Part shown: piece after piece, positions 24,565 through 33,859 of the stretch
How the letters are laid out: each line of letters opens with the position of its first letter
Numbering within the stretch: position 1 is the stretch's first letter
NCBI GenBank assembly: GCA_021205245.1
Contig: JAJPXZ010000197.1
Location: 1-34,008, forward strand
Length of the DNA: 34,008 bases
Origin: Planctomycetaceae bacterium
GTDB lineage: Bacteria; Planctomycetota; SZUA-567
Direction of reading: 5' to 3'
The notes under the pieces: model-generated
Database searches by the model: none
What the model was told of the DNA's origin: nothing
What the model saw: only the letters and a program-made list of their open reading frames with translations
Made by a program: the position numbers and the translations under genes

Positions 24565-24595
24565 GGGGGCGGCCGACAGGCCGCCCCCTTTTTTT
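24565..24595 (+). terminator. clpC Rho-independent terminator
   Basis: A perfect 10-bp stem (24565-24574 with 24579-24588), loop GACA, followed by seven T, 31 bases after the clpC stop. Confidence 0.92.
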
Positions 24596-24655
24596 GTTTT
24601 GGGGAGGGAGGTGCGTCCAATGTAGTACCATGAAAACCACCCCCACTCGTCACAA

Positions 24656-24671
24656 CCCCGCGAACGCGGGG
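24656..24671. repeat. Short palindromic repeat-like sequence
   Basis: CCCCGCG and CGCGGGG arms flank AA. The neighbourhood (CGTCACAACCCCGCG then GCCCAGCGGGCGG) resembles a decayed form of the dispersed element. It sits between clpC and the Nmad2 gene. The rest of 24596-24814 shows nothing I can name. Confidence 0.35.
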
Positions 24672-24814
24672 GCCCAGCGGGCGGAACAAGAGAGGAACGA
24701 CTCGATCACCACCACCACCGTCCGTCGATGGTTGATAGTGGATCCGCATTTGCGTGGCTAATCCCAAAGATCCTTGAAAAAACGGAGTGGCGACTTAAGA
24801 TCGAAGGATACAAA

Positions 24815-25495
24815 ATGAGCCGGAGACGATACATGCCAAATAAGGCCATTCTACGATCATATAAAATGACTTCGGACAGGGGTTTCGCACCGAATCCCTA
24901 TGCTGGAGTCTTGACGTTGGCCACCTGTAAACCCTACATCAGAAAGAGCTGCGCAATTAAGGGGCAATGGTTAGCAGGATTTACTTCGAAGGCACTACTA
25001 CCGGATGAAGGCGACAACGTTAAACTCATCTATCTCGCGAAAATAAGTGATATGGTGCCCATGGAAAGGTATTGGGATACATACCCAGCGAAGAGAAATT
25101 GCGCAAGTGCAGATAATATTTATCGAAGAGGACAAGACGGAAAGTGGACTATAGTTAATTGCGATATCCATAACCAGGGTAATATGGATGCCGATACAGT
25201 AGGTGAGAACGTCATTATTGCCAACGAGTATTTCTACTTTGGAATTAAGGCGCTTAGAATCAGCAAGGCCCTATCCTCAAAAATTCGAATCCCTCAAGGA
25301 ACTGCGCCCTATGGGTGGCTTAGTAAGGGCAAGGATGCCGAAGTGTTCATCGGATGGGTCAAGGGTGAAGCCGAAAGAATGCAACCGATGAAGAATCATC
25401 CCCATATGTTTGGTGAACCGCACGGGCCGGTTGCGCTGAGAAATTCTGCACCATGTAGTTTCCGCCCTTGTCGGTCTATTCAGCAAACCTGCTGA
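24815..25495 (+). CDS. Nucleotide modification associated domain 2 (Nmad2) protein
   Basis: I place the start at the ATG 24815 (226 residues), preceded by AAGGA at good spacing; the frame is open further up but without a ribosome site. The core fits Nmad2: SYKMTSDRGFAPNPYAG (15-31), LTLATCKPYIRKS (33-45), KLIYLAKISDMVPMERYW, DNIYRR, an isolated DIHNQGN, and VIIANEYFYFGIKALRI. Nmad domains were described from genomic association with hypermodified-base systems of phages and bacteria (TET/JBP-type and related), where they are thought to bind or process modified nucleotides. The gene is markedly AT-richer than its neighbours (26 of 60 bases G+C over 25081-25140), which suggests transfer. No modification enzyme is nearby. 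Its ~20-residue Cys-containing C-terminus may be extraneous. Confidence 0.8.
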   Translation: MSRRRYMPNKAILRSYKMTSDRGFAPNPYAGVLTLATCKPYIRKSCAIKGQWLAGFTSKALLPDEGDNVKLIYLAKISDMVPMERYWDTYPAKRNCASADNIYRRGQDGKWTIVNCDIHNQGNMDADTVGENVIIANEYFYFGIKALRISKALSSKIRIPQGTAPYGWLSKGKDAEVFIGWVKGEAERMQPMKNHPHMFGEPHGPVALRNSAPCSFRPCRSIQQTC

Positions 25496-25580
25496 CCTTT
25501 TTCGTACGAGGAGCCGTTCTTCCCGGTCCGGCCACACCCTCCCCGAACTTGAGCGGTTGAGTTCTGTAGCGGAGGTACGG

Positions 25581-25645
25581 GGCGTGGACCCCGGCCGAAC
25601 CGCCCGTACACTCCGCTGATGCCCGTTTACGACGCCGGGGTGACG
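25581..25645 (-). repeat. Dispersed intergenic repeat, copy 6 (pair C, left)
   Basis: Reverse-orientation copy, GGCGTGGACCCCGGCCGAAC to GCCGGGGTGACG. In this pair the order of orientations is opposite to pairs A and B. The non-coding stretch 25496-26039 holds this pair and the glnS promoter region only. Confidence 0.85.
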
Positions 25646-25714
25646 CCGAGGGTTCAGGAACGCTTCAATACGGAGTCGCGTCTTATCGACGAAAAAACCT
25701 GCAACAACCCCCAT

Positions 25715-25778
25715 CGTCACCCCGGCGTGCGGACATCCACCAGCGCGAAAAGCGGGCGGTTCGGCCGGGGTCCATGCC
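25715..25778 (+). repeat. Dispersed intergenic repeat, copy 7 (pair C, right)
   Basis: Forward copy, CGTCACCCCGGCGTGCGG to GGCCGGGGTCCATGCC, nearly identical to copy 2 including AGCGCGAAAAGCGGGCGG. Spacer to copy 6 is 69 bp. Confidence 0.85.
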
Positions 25779-25930
25779 AAAGACAACGAAGGTGCCGAAC
25801 TCGACGGGTAACGCTCGCAGCGCATGGCCACCGGCATGTGCGTCTGCTGCGGGTTAAACCCAGATGAAATCCAAACACAACAACCCCCATGAGGAACAAC
25901 CAGCCTCTTTTCTTCCTGCGAAACAAAAGA

Positions 25931-25968
25931 TATACTAGGTACCGGTCCGGCCCCACAAAAGGCCGACC
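25931..25968 (+). promoter_or_regulatory. glnS -10 element and 5' leader hairpin
   Basis: TATACT (25931-25936) is a good -10; the -35 at 17-base spacing (TTTTCT) is weak. A start near 25943 would place an imperfect GC hairpin (25944-25952 with 25961-25968, one bulged base) right at the mRNA 5' end. A second AT-rich TATAAA lies at 26002-26007, too close to the gene to judge. Confidence 0.4.
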
Positions 25969-26039
25969 CGTCCAGCGTGCCCTGTCCAACACGGCATGCC
26001 GTATAAATATTACTGTGACTCTGGAAAGAAACAGCACTT

Positions 26040-27767
26040 ATGAGCACCAAAGACGAAACATCCGCTTCCGCCGCAGCCCCCGGTTGCCCCGCACCCGCGA
26101 CGGATTTTATCCGGGAACAAATTGTGGCCGATCTGGCCTCGGGCCGCTATGACCACGTCCACACCCGTTTCCCGCCCGAGCCGAATGGCTATATGCACAT
26201 CGGCCACTGCAAGGCCGCCCTCACCAACTACGGCCTGGCGCAATCCTTCGACGGCAAGTTCAACATGCGCTTCGACGACACCAACCCGGCCAAGGAAGAC
26301 ACCGAATACGTCGACGCCATCCTGGCCGATCTCCGCTGGCTCGGCATCGATTGGGAAGACCGGCTCTTCTTTGCCTCCGACTATTTCGACAAACTCTACG
26401 AGTTCGCCGAAATGCTCATCACCGCCGGCAAGGCCTATGTCGATTCGCAGTCGGCCGAGGAGATTCGCATCAATCGTGGCACAGCCGAAGGCAAAAAGGC
26501 AGGCTCGACGCCCCCCGGCATCAACAGCCCCTACCGCGACCGCTCGGTCGAGATCAACATGGACCTGTTCCGTCGGATGAAGGCGGGCGAGTTCGCCGAA
26601 GGCGAACACGTTCTCAGGGCCAAGATAGACATGGCTCACCCCAATCTTAACATGCGGGACCCGGTCCTCTACCGCGTCTCCCATTCGCACCATATCCGCC
26701 TCGGCGACAAGTGGCACATCTACCCGATGTACGACTTCGCCCACCCGTTGTCCGACGCGCTCGAAGGCATCACCCATTCGTGCTGCTCGCTCGAGTTCGA
26801 GAACCACCGCCCGCTCTACGATTGGGTCATCGCCAACCTCCCGGTGTTCCCGTCCAGGCAGATCGAGTTCGCGCGGCTGAACCTTACGAACACCGTCTTG
26901 TCGAAGCGCTGGCTTATCCAGCTCGTGCAGGAAGGCCGAGTCACCGGCTGGGACGACCCGCGCATGCCCACCATCTCCGGGATGCGTCGCCGTGGCTACA
27001 CGCCCGAGGCGATTCGCGATTTCTGCACCCGCATCGGCCTCGCCAAGACGAATTCCCGCGTCGACATCAAGCTTCTCGAAGCCTGCCTGCGCGAAGACCT
27101 CAACCGCCGCGCGCCCCGCGCCATGGCGGTCCTTGATCCCATCAAGGTGGTGATCGAAAATTACCCCGAAGGGCAGATCGAGGAACTCGAGGCTGTCAAC
27201 AATCCGGAAGACCCCGACTCCGGCTGCCGCAAGGTGCCGTTCGGGCGCGAACTCTATATCGAGCGGGAAGACTTTATGGAAGACCCGCCGAAGAAGTTTT
27301 TCCGCCTCTCGCCCGGCCGCGAGGTTCGGCTGCGGTATGCGTACTTCATCACCTGCCGCGAGGCGGTGAAGGACGCGGAAGGCAACATTATTGAACTCCG
27401 CTGCACCTACGACCCCGCCACCCGTGGCGGAGACGCGCCAGACGGCCGCAAGGTCAAGGCGACCCTGCACTGGGTCTCGGCCGAGCGCGCCGTGGACGGC
27501 GAAGTGAGGAATTACGACCGGCTATTCCTGATGGACGACCCGTCGGTCGCGCCCGAGGGCGGCACCTGGCTCGACAACCTGAACCCCGACAGCGTCACCA
27601 TCCTGACCGGCTGCAAGCTCGAGCCTTCCCTGGCCGACGTCGCGCCGGGGAGCATTTACCAGTTCGAGCGACTTGGCTATTTTGCCGCCGATCCCGACGG
27701 CAAACCGGGAAAACCGGTCTTTAACAGGACCGTCGGATTGAAGGATTCCTACGCCAAAGCGAAGTAG
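26040..27767 (+). CDS. glnS: Glutaminyl-tRNA synthetase
   Basis: GlnRS charges tRNA-Gln directly. The 575-residue protein (E. coli: 554) has the class I HIGH motif [18 protein letters not shown] (H53-H56), [28 protein letters not shown], and the KMSKS-type VLSKR. The C-terminal anticodon-binding barrels include [12 protein letters not shown] and [27 protein letters not shown] follows the GlnRS pattern rather than GluRS. GGAAAG lies upstream of the ATG. Presence of GlnRS means this organism need not make Gln-tRNA by transamidation. A CPBP protease gene starts 28 bp after the stop, so glnS probably heads an operon of four. Confidence 0.97.
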   Translation: MSTKDETSASAAAPGCPAPATDFIREQIVADLASGRYDHVHTRFPPEPNGYMHIGHCKAALTNYGLAQSFDGKFNMRFDDTNPAKEDTEYVDAILADLRWLGIDWEDRLFFASDYFDKLYEFAEMLITAGKAYVDSQSAEEIRINRGTAEGKKAGSTPPGINSPYRDRSVEINMDLFRRMKAGEFAEGEHVLRAKIDMAHPNLNMRDPVLYRVSHSHHIRLGDKWHIYPMYDFAHPLSDALEGITHSCCSLEFENHRPLYDWVIANLPVFPSRQIEFARLNLTNTVLSKRWLIQLVQEGRVTGWDDPRMPTISGMRRRGYTPEAIRDFCTRIGLAKTNSRVDIKLLEACLREDLNRRAPRAMAVLDPIKVVIENYPEGQIEELEAVNNPEDPDSGCRKVPFGRELYIEREDFMEDPPKKFFRLSPGREVRLRYAYFITCREAVKDAEGNIIELRCTYDPATRGGDAPDGRKVKATLHWVSAERAVDGEVRNYDRLFLMDDPSVAPEGGTWLDNLNPDSVTILTGCKLEPSLADVAPGSIYQFERLGYFAADPDGKPGKPVFNRTVGLKDSYAKAK

Positions 27768-27795
27768 CTTGATAAAGAGATGAGGGGAGCGTGGC

Positions 27796-28611
27796 ATGGA
27801 AGTCCTTGACCTGGAGGATACACGCGGCCCGGGGGCGTATCAAAGTTACATGGAGGCGAGTTCCGCCCCGCTGACGGGTTTTTTGTTCGCACTGCCGCTG
27901 TTTATCGTCTACCACGCCGGGCTGTGGTGGTTGAACACCTTTGCCGGCCTGCGCTGGGCCAACGCCATCGACATCGCCATCGCCGATACGCTCGGGCTGC
28001 TCGGGATGGCCGGGCCGTTGTTGTCGTTTCTTCTGGTGATTATCATCTTCCTGGTCATGCATGCCATGACCGGGCGGCCGTGGCACTGGCCCCCCGCCTA
28101 CACCTGGCTCCTGATGGTGCTGGAGAGTCTGGTCATGGCGCTGCCGGTGTTTCTCCTGTCGCGGCTGGTGGTGCGGCTCCTCACCTATCTGCCGCTGTCG
28201 GCCATCAACGGCGGCGGTACCGGGGGCGACATTTCCTGGCGCGCCAACCTGGTTCTGAGTTGCGGCGCTGGCGTGTATGAAGAGTTTTTCTTTCGCCTGC
28301 TGATCATGGGCATTTTCACCGCCATCCTGGGTGGTTTGGGCATACGGAGCGGCTGGAAATTTGTGGTGGCGGCGATTCTGCAAGCCATTCTTTTTGCCGC
28401 GTCCCACCACCTGCCGGGCGGTCCGGAGGAGATCCTCTCCTTCGCCCATGCGCGGGAGACGATCCCGGTGTTCGCGTTCCGCTTTATGGCGGGGATTTAC
28501 TTCGCCTTCCTCTATATAGAGCGCGGCTTCGGCATTGCCGCCGGAGCCCATGCCGGGTACGATCTCATGGTGGTGTTGTTGGAGGTCTTTGCGCCGCTGG
28601 ACGCTGCATAG
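27796..28611 (+). CDS. CPBP-family intramembrane metalloprotease
   Basis: The 271-residue, multi-helix membrane protein has the glutamic-type intramembrane protease motifs. These are EE with spaced Arg (YEEFFFRLL, E162, E163, R167), the second-helix His (LFAASHH, H204/H205), and the last motif HAGYDL (H252, D256). It has about seven hydrophobic helices (ALPLFIVYHAGLWWL, LSFLLVIIIFLVM, WLLMVLESLVMALPVFLL and others). The family includes CAAX endoproteases and bacterial Abi/CPBP proteins of mostly unknown substrate, some acting in bacteriocin immunity. GAGGGGAG precedes the ATG; the Ppx/GppA gene begins 12 bp after its stop. Substrate unknown. Confidence 0.9.
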   Translation: MEVLDLEDTRGPGAYQSYMEASSAPLTGFLFALPLFIVYHAGLWWLNTFAGLRWANAIDIAIADTLGLLGMAGPLLSFLLVIIIFLVMHAMTGRPWHWPPAYTWLLMVLESLVMALPVFLLSRLVVRLLTYLPLSAINGGGTGGDISWRANLVLSCGAGVYEEFFFRLLIMGIFTAILGGLGIRSGWKFVVAAILQAILFAASHHLPGGPEEILSFAHARETIPVFAFRFMAGIYFAFLYIERGFGIAAGAHAGYDLMVVLLEVFAPLDAA

Positions 28612-28623
28612 GGGAATTCCGCT

Positions 28624-30246
28624 ATGGACAACCCGAAAAATCCGGACAATCCGGAAAAGACGCCTCCCGAAGTGGGAGCGCGGCCCAAGACGAGGCGTCG
28701 TCGTCGCGCCGCTCCGAAGCCGGAACTGCTGGGAGCCATCGACATCGGCTCCGGCACCATGCGGATGAAGATTGCCGAGACTCTCCCCGACGGACCCGTC
28801 CGGGTGCTTGAGGAACTGACCTATCCCGTCTCCACCGGGGCCGATTCATTCCGCCACGGCCGGATTCTCCCAGACACCCTGTTTTCCATCGTCACGGTTA
28901 TGGAGAATTTCCTCCGCGTTCTGGACGATTACAACGTCCTGCATCGCCGCGCCGTCGCCTCGTCCGCCGTCCGCGAAGCCTCGAACCGCGCCATACTGGT
29001 CGACCGCATCCGCCACTTCTCCGGCATGGACCTGGAGGTCCTCGACGCCATTGAGGAAAGCCGCATCATCTATCAAGCGCTGCTGCCGTGGCTCCGTCAG
29101 CGCCAGGGCAGTTATTCGATGGCGTTGAATCTTGGCGGCGGCTCGACCGAAATCATGATTCTCCGGGGCGAGGATTTGCAAACCGGCGGATCGCGCCGCC
29201 TCGGCACGTCGCGGCTGTTCCATACCACCGCCTCCGGCGGGGCGCAGAGCCGGGCCGAACGGCTCCAGGCCCTCGCCGCCAATATCGTCCGCTCCACCCA
29301 GGACGCCTACCAGGAATACAACATCGCCCACTTTTTCCTGGTCAACCGCACCCTCTACCGCGCCTTCCGGAACGACCCCGCCGCCGAGCGCCACGACCGC
29401 GACTTTGTCCTGGGGTCGGACATCCTCCGCGAGCGCATTCACACGGCAACCACCCTCAGCCCGCTCGAACTCGGGGCCGAGTACAATGTCGGGCTGGCGG
29501 AGGTGGAGGTGCTGATTCCCGCCATGATGATTCTCGAAAACTTCATCACCGCCGCCGAGGTAGAGCGGGTCACCTTCACCGACACCGAGATGCTGACCGG
29601 CCTCCTGGCCGAGATGGCGATGCAACTGCGGGGCGAAAACCCGCTGATCTCGTTCCGTCGGCAGATGGTGCGTTCCGCCCGGGCGGTGGGCGAGCAGTAC
29701 AATTACGACCGCACCCACGCGCGGCTGGTGACCGAGTTTTCCCTGGTGCTGTTCGACGCGCTGGCGGAGTTCCTGGACCTGGACGACAAGGACCGCCTCC
29801 TGCTCGAACTCGCCGCCGTTCTCCACGACATCGGCATGTATGTGAACGAGCACCACCACCAGCGCCACAGTGCTTATCTGGTCAAGTATTCCGACATTGT
29901 CGGCCTGAACGAAAGCGATCGGCTCCTTACGTCGCAAATTGTCTATTTCCACCGCCGCGATCTGCCCTCCCGCGATCACCCCGAATTCATGGCGCTCACG
30001 CGCGAGGAACGGCTCCGCGTCAGCAAGTTGGCCGGTCTGCTCCGTCTCGCCGACGTGCTTGACCGTGGCCACCAGCAGAGCGTCCGCGATTTACGGGCGG
30101 AGATTTCCGGCAAGCGTCTCATTCTCTACCTGGAAATTATCGGCGACATGGGCATTATCATGGACGAACTGCCGAAAAAGGCGGATTTACTTGAGCAGGT
30201 GACAGGGTTACAGGTGGTCTTGCGGCGCGAAATGCCAACCTCGTAG
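28624..30246 (+). CDS. Ppx/GppA family phosphatase (exopolyphosphatase / pppGpp phosphohydrolase)
   Basis: The 540-residue protein has a basic, disordered N-terminal stretch (PKTRRRRRAAPKP). The ASKHA Ppx/GppA domain follows with GAIDIGSGTMRMKIAE (phosphate loop), VASSAVREASN, LDAIEESRIIYQALL and SMALNLGGGSTEIMIL (second phosphate loop, DxGGGSTE-like with Asn for Asp). An HD-like C-terminal domain (~350-540) has LAAVLHDIGMYVNEHHHQRHSAYL and IVYFHRRDLPSRDH. The family hydrolyses polyphosphate or pppGpp; sequence does not separate the two. Two features differ from the textbook enzyme: DIGSGTMRM at the first loop and N for D in the second. Coupled to the CPBP gene and followed 27 bp later by the Rrf2 gene. 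Confidence 0.92.
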   Translation: MDNPKNPDNPEKTPPEVGARPKTRRRRRAAPKPELLGAIDIGSGTMRMKIAETLPDGPVRVLEELTYPVSTGADSFRHGRILPDTLFSIVTVMENFLRVLDDYNVLHRRAVASSAVREASNRAILVDRIRHFSGMDLEVLDAIEESRIIYQALLPWLRQRQGSYSMALNLGGGSTEIMILRGEDLQTGGSRRLGTSRLFHTTASGGAQSRAERLQALAANIVRSTQDAYQEYNIAHFFLVNRTLYRAFRNDPAAERHDRDFVLGSDILRERIHTATTLSPLELGAEYNVGLAEVEVLIPAMMILENFITAAEVERVTFTDTEMLTGLLAEMAMQLRGENPLISFRRQMVRSARAVGEQYNYDRTHARLVTEFSLVLFDALAEFLDLDDKDRLLLELAAVLHDIGMYVNEHHHQRHSAYLVKYSDIVGLNESDRLLTSQIVYFHRRDLPSRDHPEFMALTREERLRVSKLAGLLRLADVLDRGHQQSVRDLRAEISGKRLILYLEIIGDMGIIMDELPKKADLLEQVTGLQVVLRREMPTS

Positions 30247-30273
30247 TGTGAACAATCGCGAAAATGGTGACTC

Positions 30274-30729
30274 ATGAGTTTATCGTTAAAATGCCAATAT
30301 GCGGTCCGCGCCCTGTTTGAATTGGCCCGGCGCGAGGGAGCCGGCCTGGTGCGGCTTCGCGAAATCGCCGACGCCCAGCACATTCCGCACCGCTATCTCG
30401 AGAACATCCTGAACGAACTCCGCCGGGGCGGATTCGTCGCGTCCAAGCGGGGCAAGGACGGCGGCTTTGTCCTGAACCGTGCCGCCACCGACATCAGCGT
30501 CGGCGACGTCGTCCGTTTTGTCGAGGACTCGGTCCACCCGGTCGAGTGCGTGGCGGATAATCTCTGTCCCCTGACGGGCAAATGCGTGTTCCTCAGCCTT
30601 TGGGACGAAGCCAAGCGCGCGGTCGAAAAGGTCTATGACGAAAAAACCCTAGCCGACCTCGTCCGGGAAGAAGCCGAGACCGCAGCCTGCCTGCACCTCC
30701 CCATGGTCCTGGCGATAGCGGATCCCTAA
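30274..30729 (+). CDS. Rrf2-family regulator with IscR-like Cys triad
   Basis: The 151-residue protein begins with the Rrf2 winged helix-turn-helix (SLSLKCQYAVRALFELARRE, IADAQHIPHRYLENILNELRRGGFV, GKDGGFVL). Its cluster loop ECVADNLCPLTGKC has C92, C98 and C104, the same spacing and numbering as the [2Fe-2S] ligands of E. coli IscR. The fourth IscR ligand, His107, is Leu here, so cluster binding would need another ligand. It probably senses iron-sulfur status, redox or nitric oxide. The ribosome site is weak, so it may be coupled to the upstream ppx gene. No isc/suf genes are next to it, though an Nfu-like gene sits at 5917. Confidence 0.9.
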   Translation: MSLSLKCQYAVRALFELARREGAGLVRLREIADAQHIPHRYLENILNELRRGGFVASKRGKDGGFVLNRAATDISVGDVVRFVEDSVHPVECVADNLCPLTGKCVFLSLWDEAKRAVEKVYDEKTLADLVREEAETAACLHLPMVLAIADP

Positions 30730-30765
30730 GCATCTTATATATGGCTTAATGCATTCTAAAAAGCC

Positions 30766-30805
30766 CTGAACAAAAACAAAGCCGCCGCCCGGAGTGGACG
30801 GCGGC
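30766..30805 (-). terminator. Terminator of the small basic protein gene
   Basis: On the minus strand a 7-bp stem (GCCGCCG/CGGCGGC, 30805-30799 with 30787-30781) is followed by TTTGTTTTTGTTC. It ends the 30827-31138 gene. It could also serve the convergent Rrf2 transcript, but there is no T run on that side. Confidence 0.7.
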
Positions 30806-30826
30806 GTGTTCGGTGATTGGTAAGAA

Positions 30827-31138
30827 TTACGGCCTCGGCCGTTCGCCCACCCGCCGCGTTTTCTCCGACTTCACCGCGACCTTGGCACGGCGGACCAGTT
30901 TGGCCATATCTTCCGGCGTGTCGATGTCGGTCCGTTTCGCGCGCGAGACAACCTTTTCCTCGACGCGTTTTCCCGCCGATTTCTTCACGCGCGGATCGAC
31001 CTTCCTCGCCGCCGCCCGCGCGGCGCGCGCCGCCACCGCCCGTGCCTTGCCTTCGGGATTTTCCATTTCGGGCGCCATATCCCTTTCGGGCGGCTGCCAA
31101 TCCGACCGTTTTACCTGATAGCGTACGGCTTTCGCCAT
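30827..31138 (-). CDS. Small basic (histone H1-like) protein
   Basis: The 103-residue protein is rich in Lys, Arg, Ala and Glu. It has KARAVAARAARAAARKVDP in the middle and KRTDIDTPEDMAKLVRRAKV near the end. I recognise no defined family; the composition suggests nucleic-acid binding. AGGAGGG lies at ideal distance from the ATG at 31138 and a hairpin with a T-rich tract follows, so it is very likely expressed. It is convergent with the Rrf2 gene and divergent from the CoA-transferase. A second Lys/Ala-rich protein lies 2.7 kb on at the window edge. Confidence 0.75.
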   Translation of the reverse strand: MAKAVRYQVKRSDWQPPERDMAPEMENPEGKARAVAARAARAAARKVDPRVKKSAGKRVEEKVVSRAKRTDIDTPEDMAKLVRRAKVAVKSEKTRRVGERPRP

Positions 31139-31282
31139 AGTTCGACCCTCCTACTTGTGGGACCGGCCCCCCGCTGGTCGCCAAAAGCTGTCGGCCAGGG
31201 CAGGGCAATCCCCTCGACGAGCGCCGGCATTTCGCATCTATATCTTTTTCAGTCGGGATGTTATAAAATAGGGAAAATTTTA

Positions 31283-31310
31283 TTGAATAATGGCAGGCAG
31301 GCGGTATAAT
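31283..31310 (+). promoter_or_regulatory. CoA-transferase promoter (sigma70-like)
   Basis: TTGAAT (31283-31288), 16-base spacer and perfect TATAAT (31305-31310) in a locally AT-rich stretch. Start expected near 31317. Confidence 0.65.
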
Positions 31311-31322
31311 AGGAAAATATAA

Positions 31323-32924
<1,602 letters not shown>

Positions 32925-32958
32925 GAGCGATTGTGCAAGTGGAATGAAGGTCACATCG

Positions 32959-32991
32959 CGGGGGGCTGGGGACGACCAGCCCCCCGATTTT
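32959..32991 (+). terminator. CoA-transferase Rho-independent terminator
   Basis: An 11-bp perfect stem (32959-32969 with 32976-32986), loop GGACGA, then ATTTT, 34 bases after the stop codon. Confidence 0.85.
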
Positions 32992-33045
32992 ATAGCCATT
33001 TGAATCCGCTTGGCGGAGTAATGCATTCAAAAGAGGGGAAATACA

Positions 33046-33633
33046 ATGAGGGGATGGATTGTGGCGGCGTGTCTTTTCTGGTGCGTTGCGGCGAACGCGG
33101 CCGAGGTTGTTCGCGTGCCGCTGATGGACGGGGTCTATTCGGTGGCGTCGCCTGATGACTGGTGGCTGGAGGAGGAAGCGGACGGCAGCGCCGTCACCTT
33201 TGCGCCTACGGCCAATTCGCCCACCCAGGTCATCTTTTCCGCGCCCAACACCAAGGTCGACGGCGATCACGCCGACTACGCGAATTTGCAGATGGGGATG
33301 ATTTTCGCCATGCTTGACGGCGGCGAGATCACGTCGGAGGAAGACACCACCTTTTCGGGACGCCCCTGTCAAACCTTCGCCTTTACCGTGCCGTTCGGGC
33401 CGGGGCATATCGAAGGCATTGGCCGCGCCATCGATGTAGGCGGTGCGGTCGCCATGATGCTGGCCTTGTCGCCGGACGATCTGGCGGAAGAATTCCTGCC
33501 TCGCGCCCGCGAGATTATGGACACGTTCGAACTGGATCAGGAGGCGTTCGAGAATAACCGCGCCCGCCTGGACGAGCTTTCCGAACGCGTCAACGCCGAG
33601 CTGGAATCAGCGCGGGCGATGCTGGCTCAGTAG
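33046..33633 (+). CDS. Exported hypothetical protein (195 aa), DcrB/PsbP-like in appearance
   Basis: A signal peptide (MRGWIVAACLFWCVAANA, cut before AEVV) is followed by a ~175-residue acidic domain. Strand patterns (YSVASPDDWWLEEE, VTFAPTANSPTQVIFSAP, GRPCQTFAFTVPFGPGHIEG) and the closing helix LPRAREIMDTFEL recall the DcrB/PsbP-like fold (DUF1795 and relatives), which is a guess from shape, not a motif match. The C-terminal ~30 residues (ENNRARLDELSERVNAELESARAM) are a probable coiled coil. The mature protein has a single Cys (GRPCQT). AGAGGGGAAA precedes the ATG. It follows the CoA-transferase terminator, so it is a separate unit. Predicted periplasmic, function unknown. Confidence 0.75.
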   Translation: MRGWIVAACLFWCVAANAAEVVRVPLMDGVYSVASPDDWWLEEEADGSAVTFAPTANSPTQVIFSAPNTKVDGDHADYANLQMGMIFAMLDGGEITSEEDTTFSGRPCQTFAFTVPFGPGHIEGIGRAIDVGGAVAMMLALSPDDLAEEFLPRAREIMDTFELDQEAFENNRARLDELSERVNAELESARAMLAQ

Positions 33634-33797
33634 ACGGCGAGAAAAAGCCGACGGAACATGCGTTTACTACGGAAACAACGTATAAGCGCTTACGCTCAGA
33701 CGACACAGCAGCGCAACCCATCGCGTCAGGATGACGGGGGCGTCAGCACGGGGTATATACGCAGGATGTGTGGGTAACCCCAAATTCTGTGCCGCTC

Positions 33798-33829
33798 CCC
33801 GGCGACGACATTATGATGTCGTCGCCGGG
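33798..33829. terminator. 14-bp perfect stem hairpin without T run
   Basis: Positions 33798-33811 pair perfectly with 33816-33829 around a TATG loop, downstream of the exported protein and of the histone-like gene on the opposite strand. Neither strand has a T run. The surrounding 33634-33859 otherwise holds only the palindrome TAAGCGCTTA at 33683-33692. Confidence 0.5.
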
Positions 33830-33859
33830 TGATGCAGAAATACGTGGGCACTGAGTGGG

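Noticed and set aside
24728-24814. Longer N-terminus for the Nmad2 protein
   Set aside because: The extra 29 residues have no ribosome site and precede the family start; AAGGA marks the ATG at 24815.
26010-27470. 486-codon minus-strand frame across glnS
   Set aside because: Antisense shadow of glnS; no family resemblance.
28846-30072. 408-codon minus-strand frame across ppx/gppA
   Set aside because: Antisense shadow of a well-supported gene.
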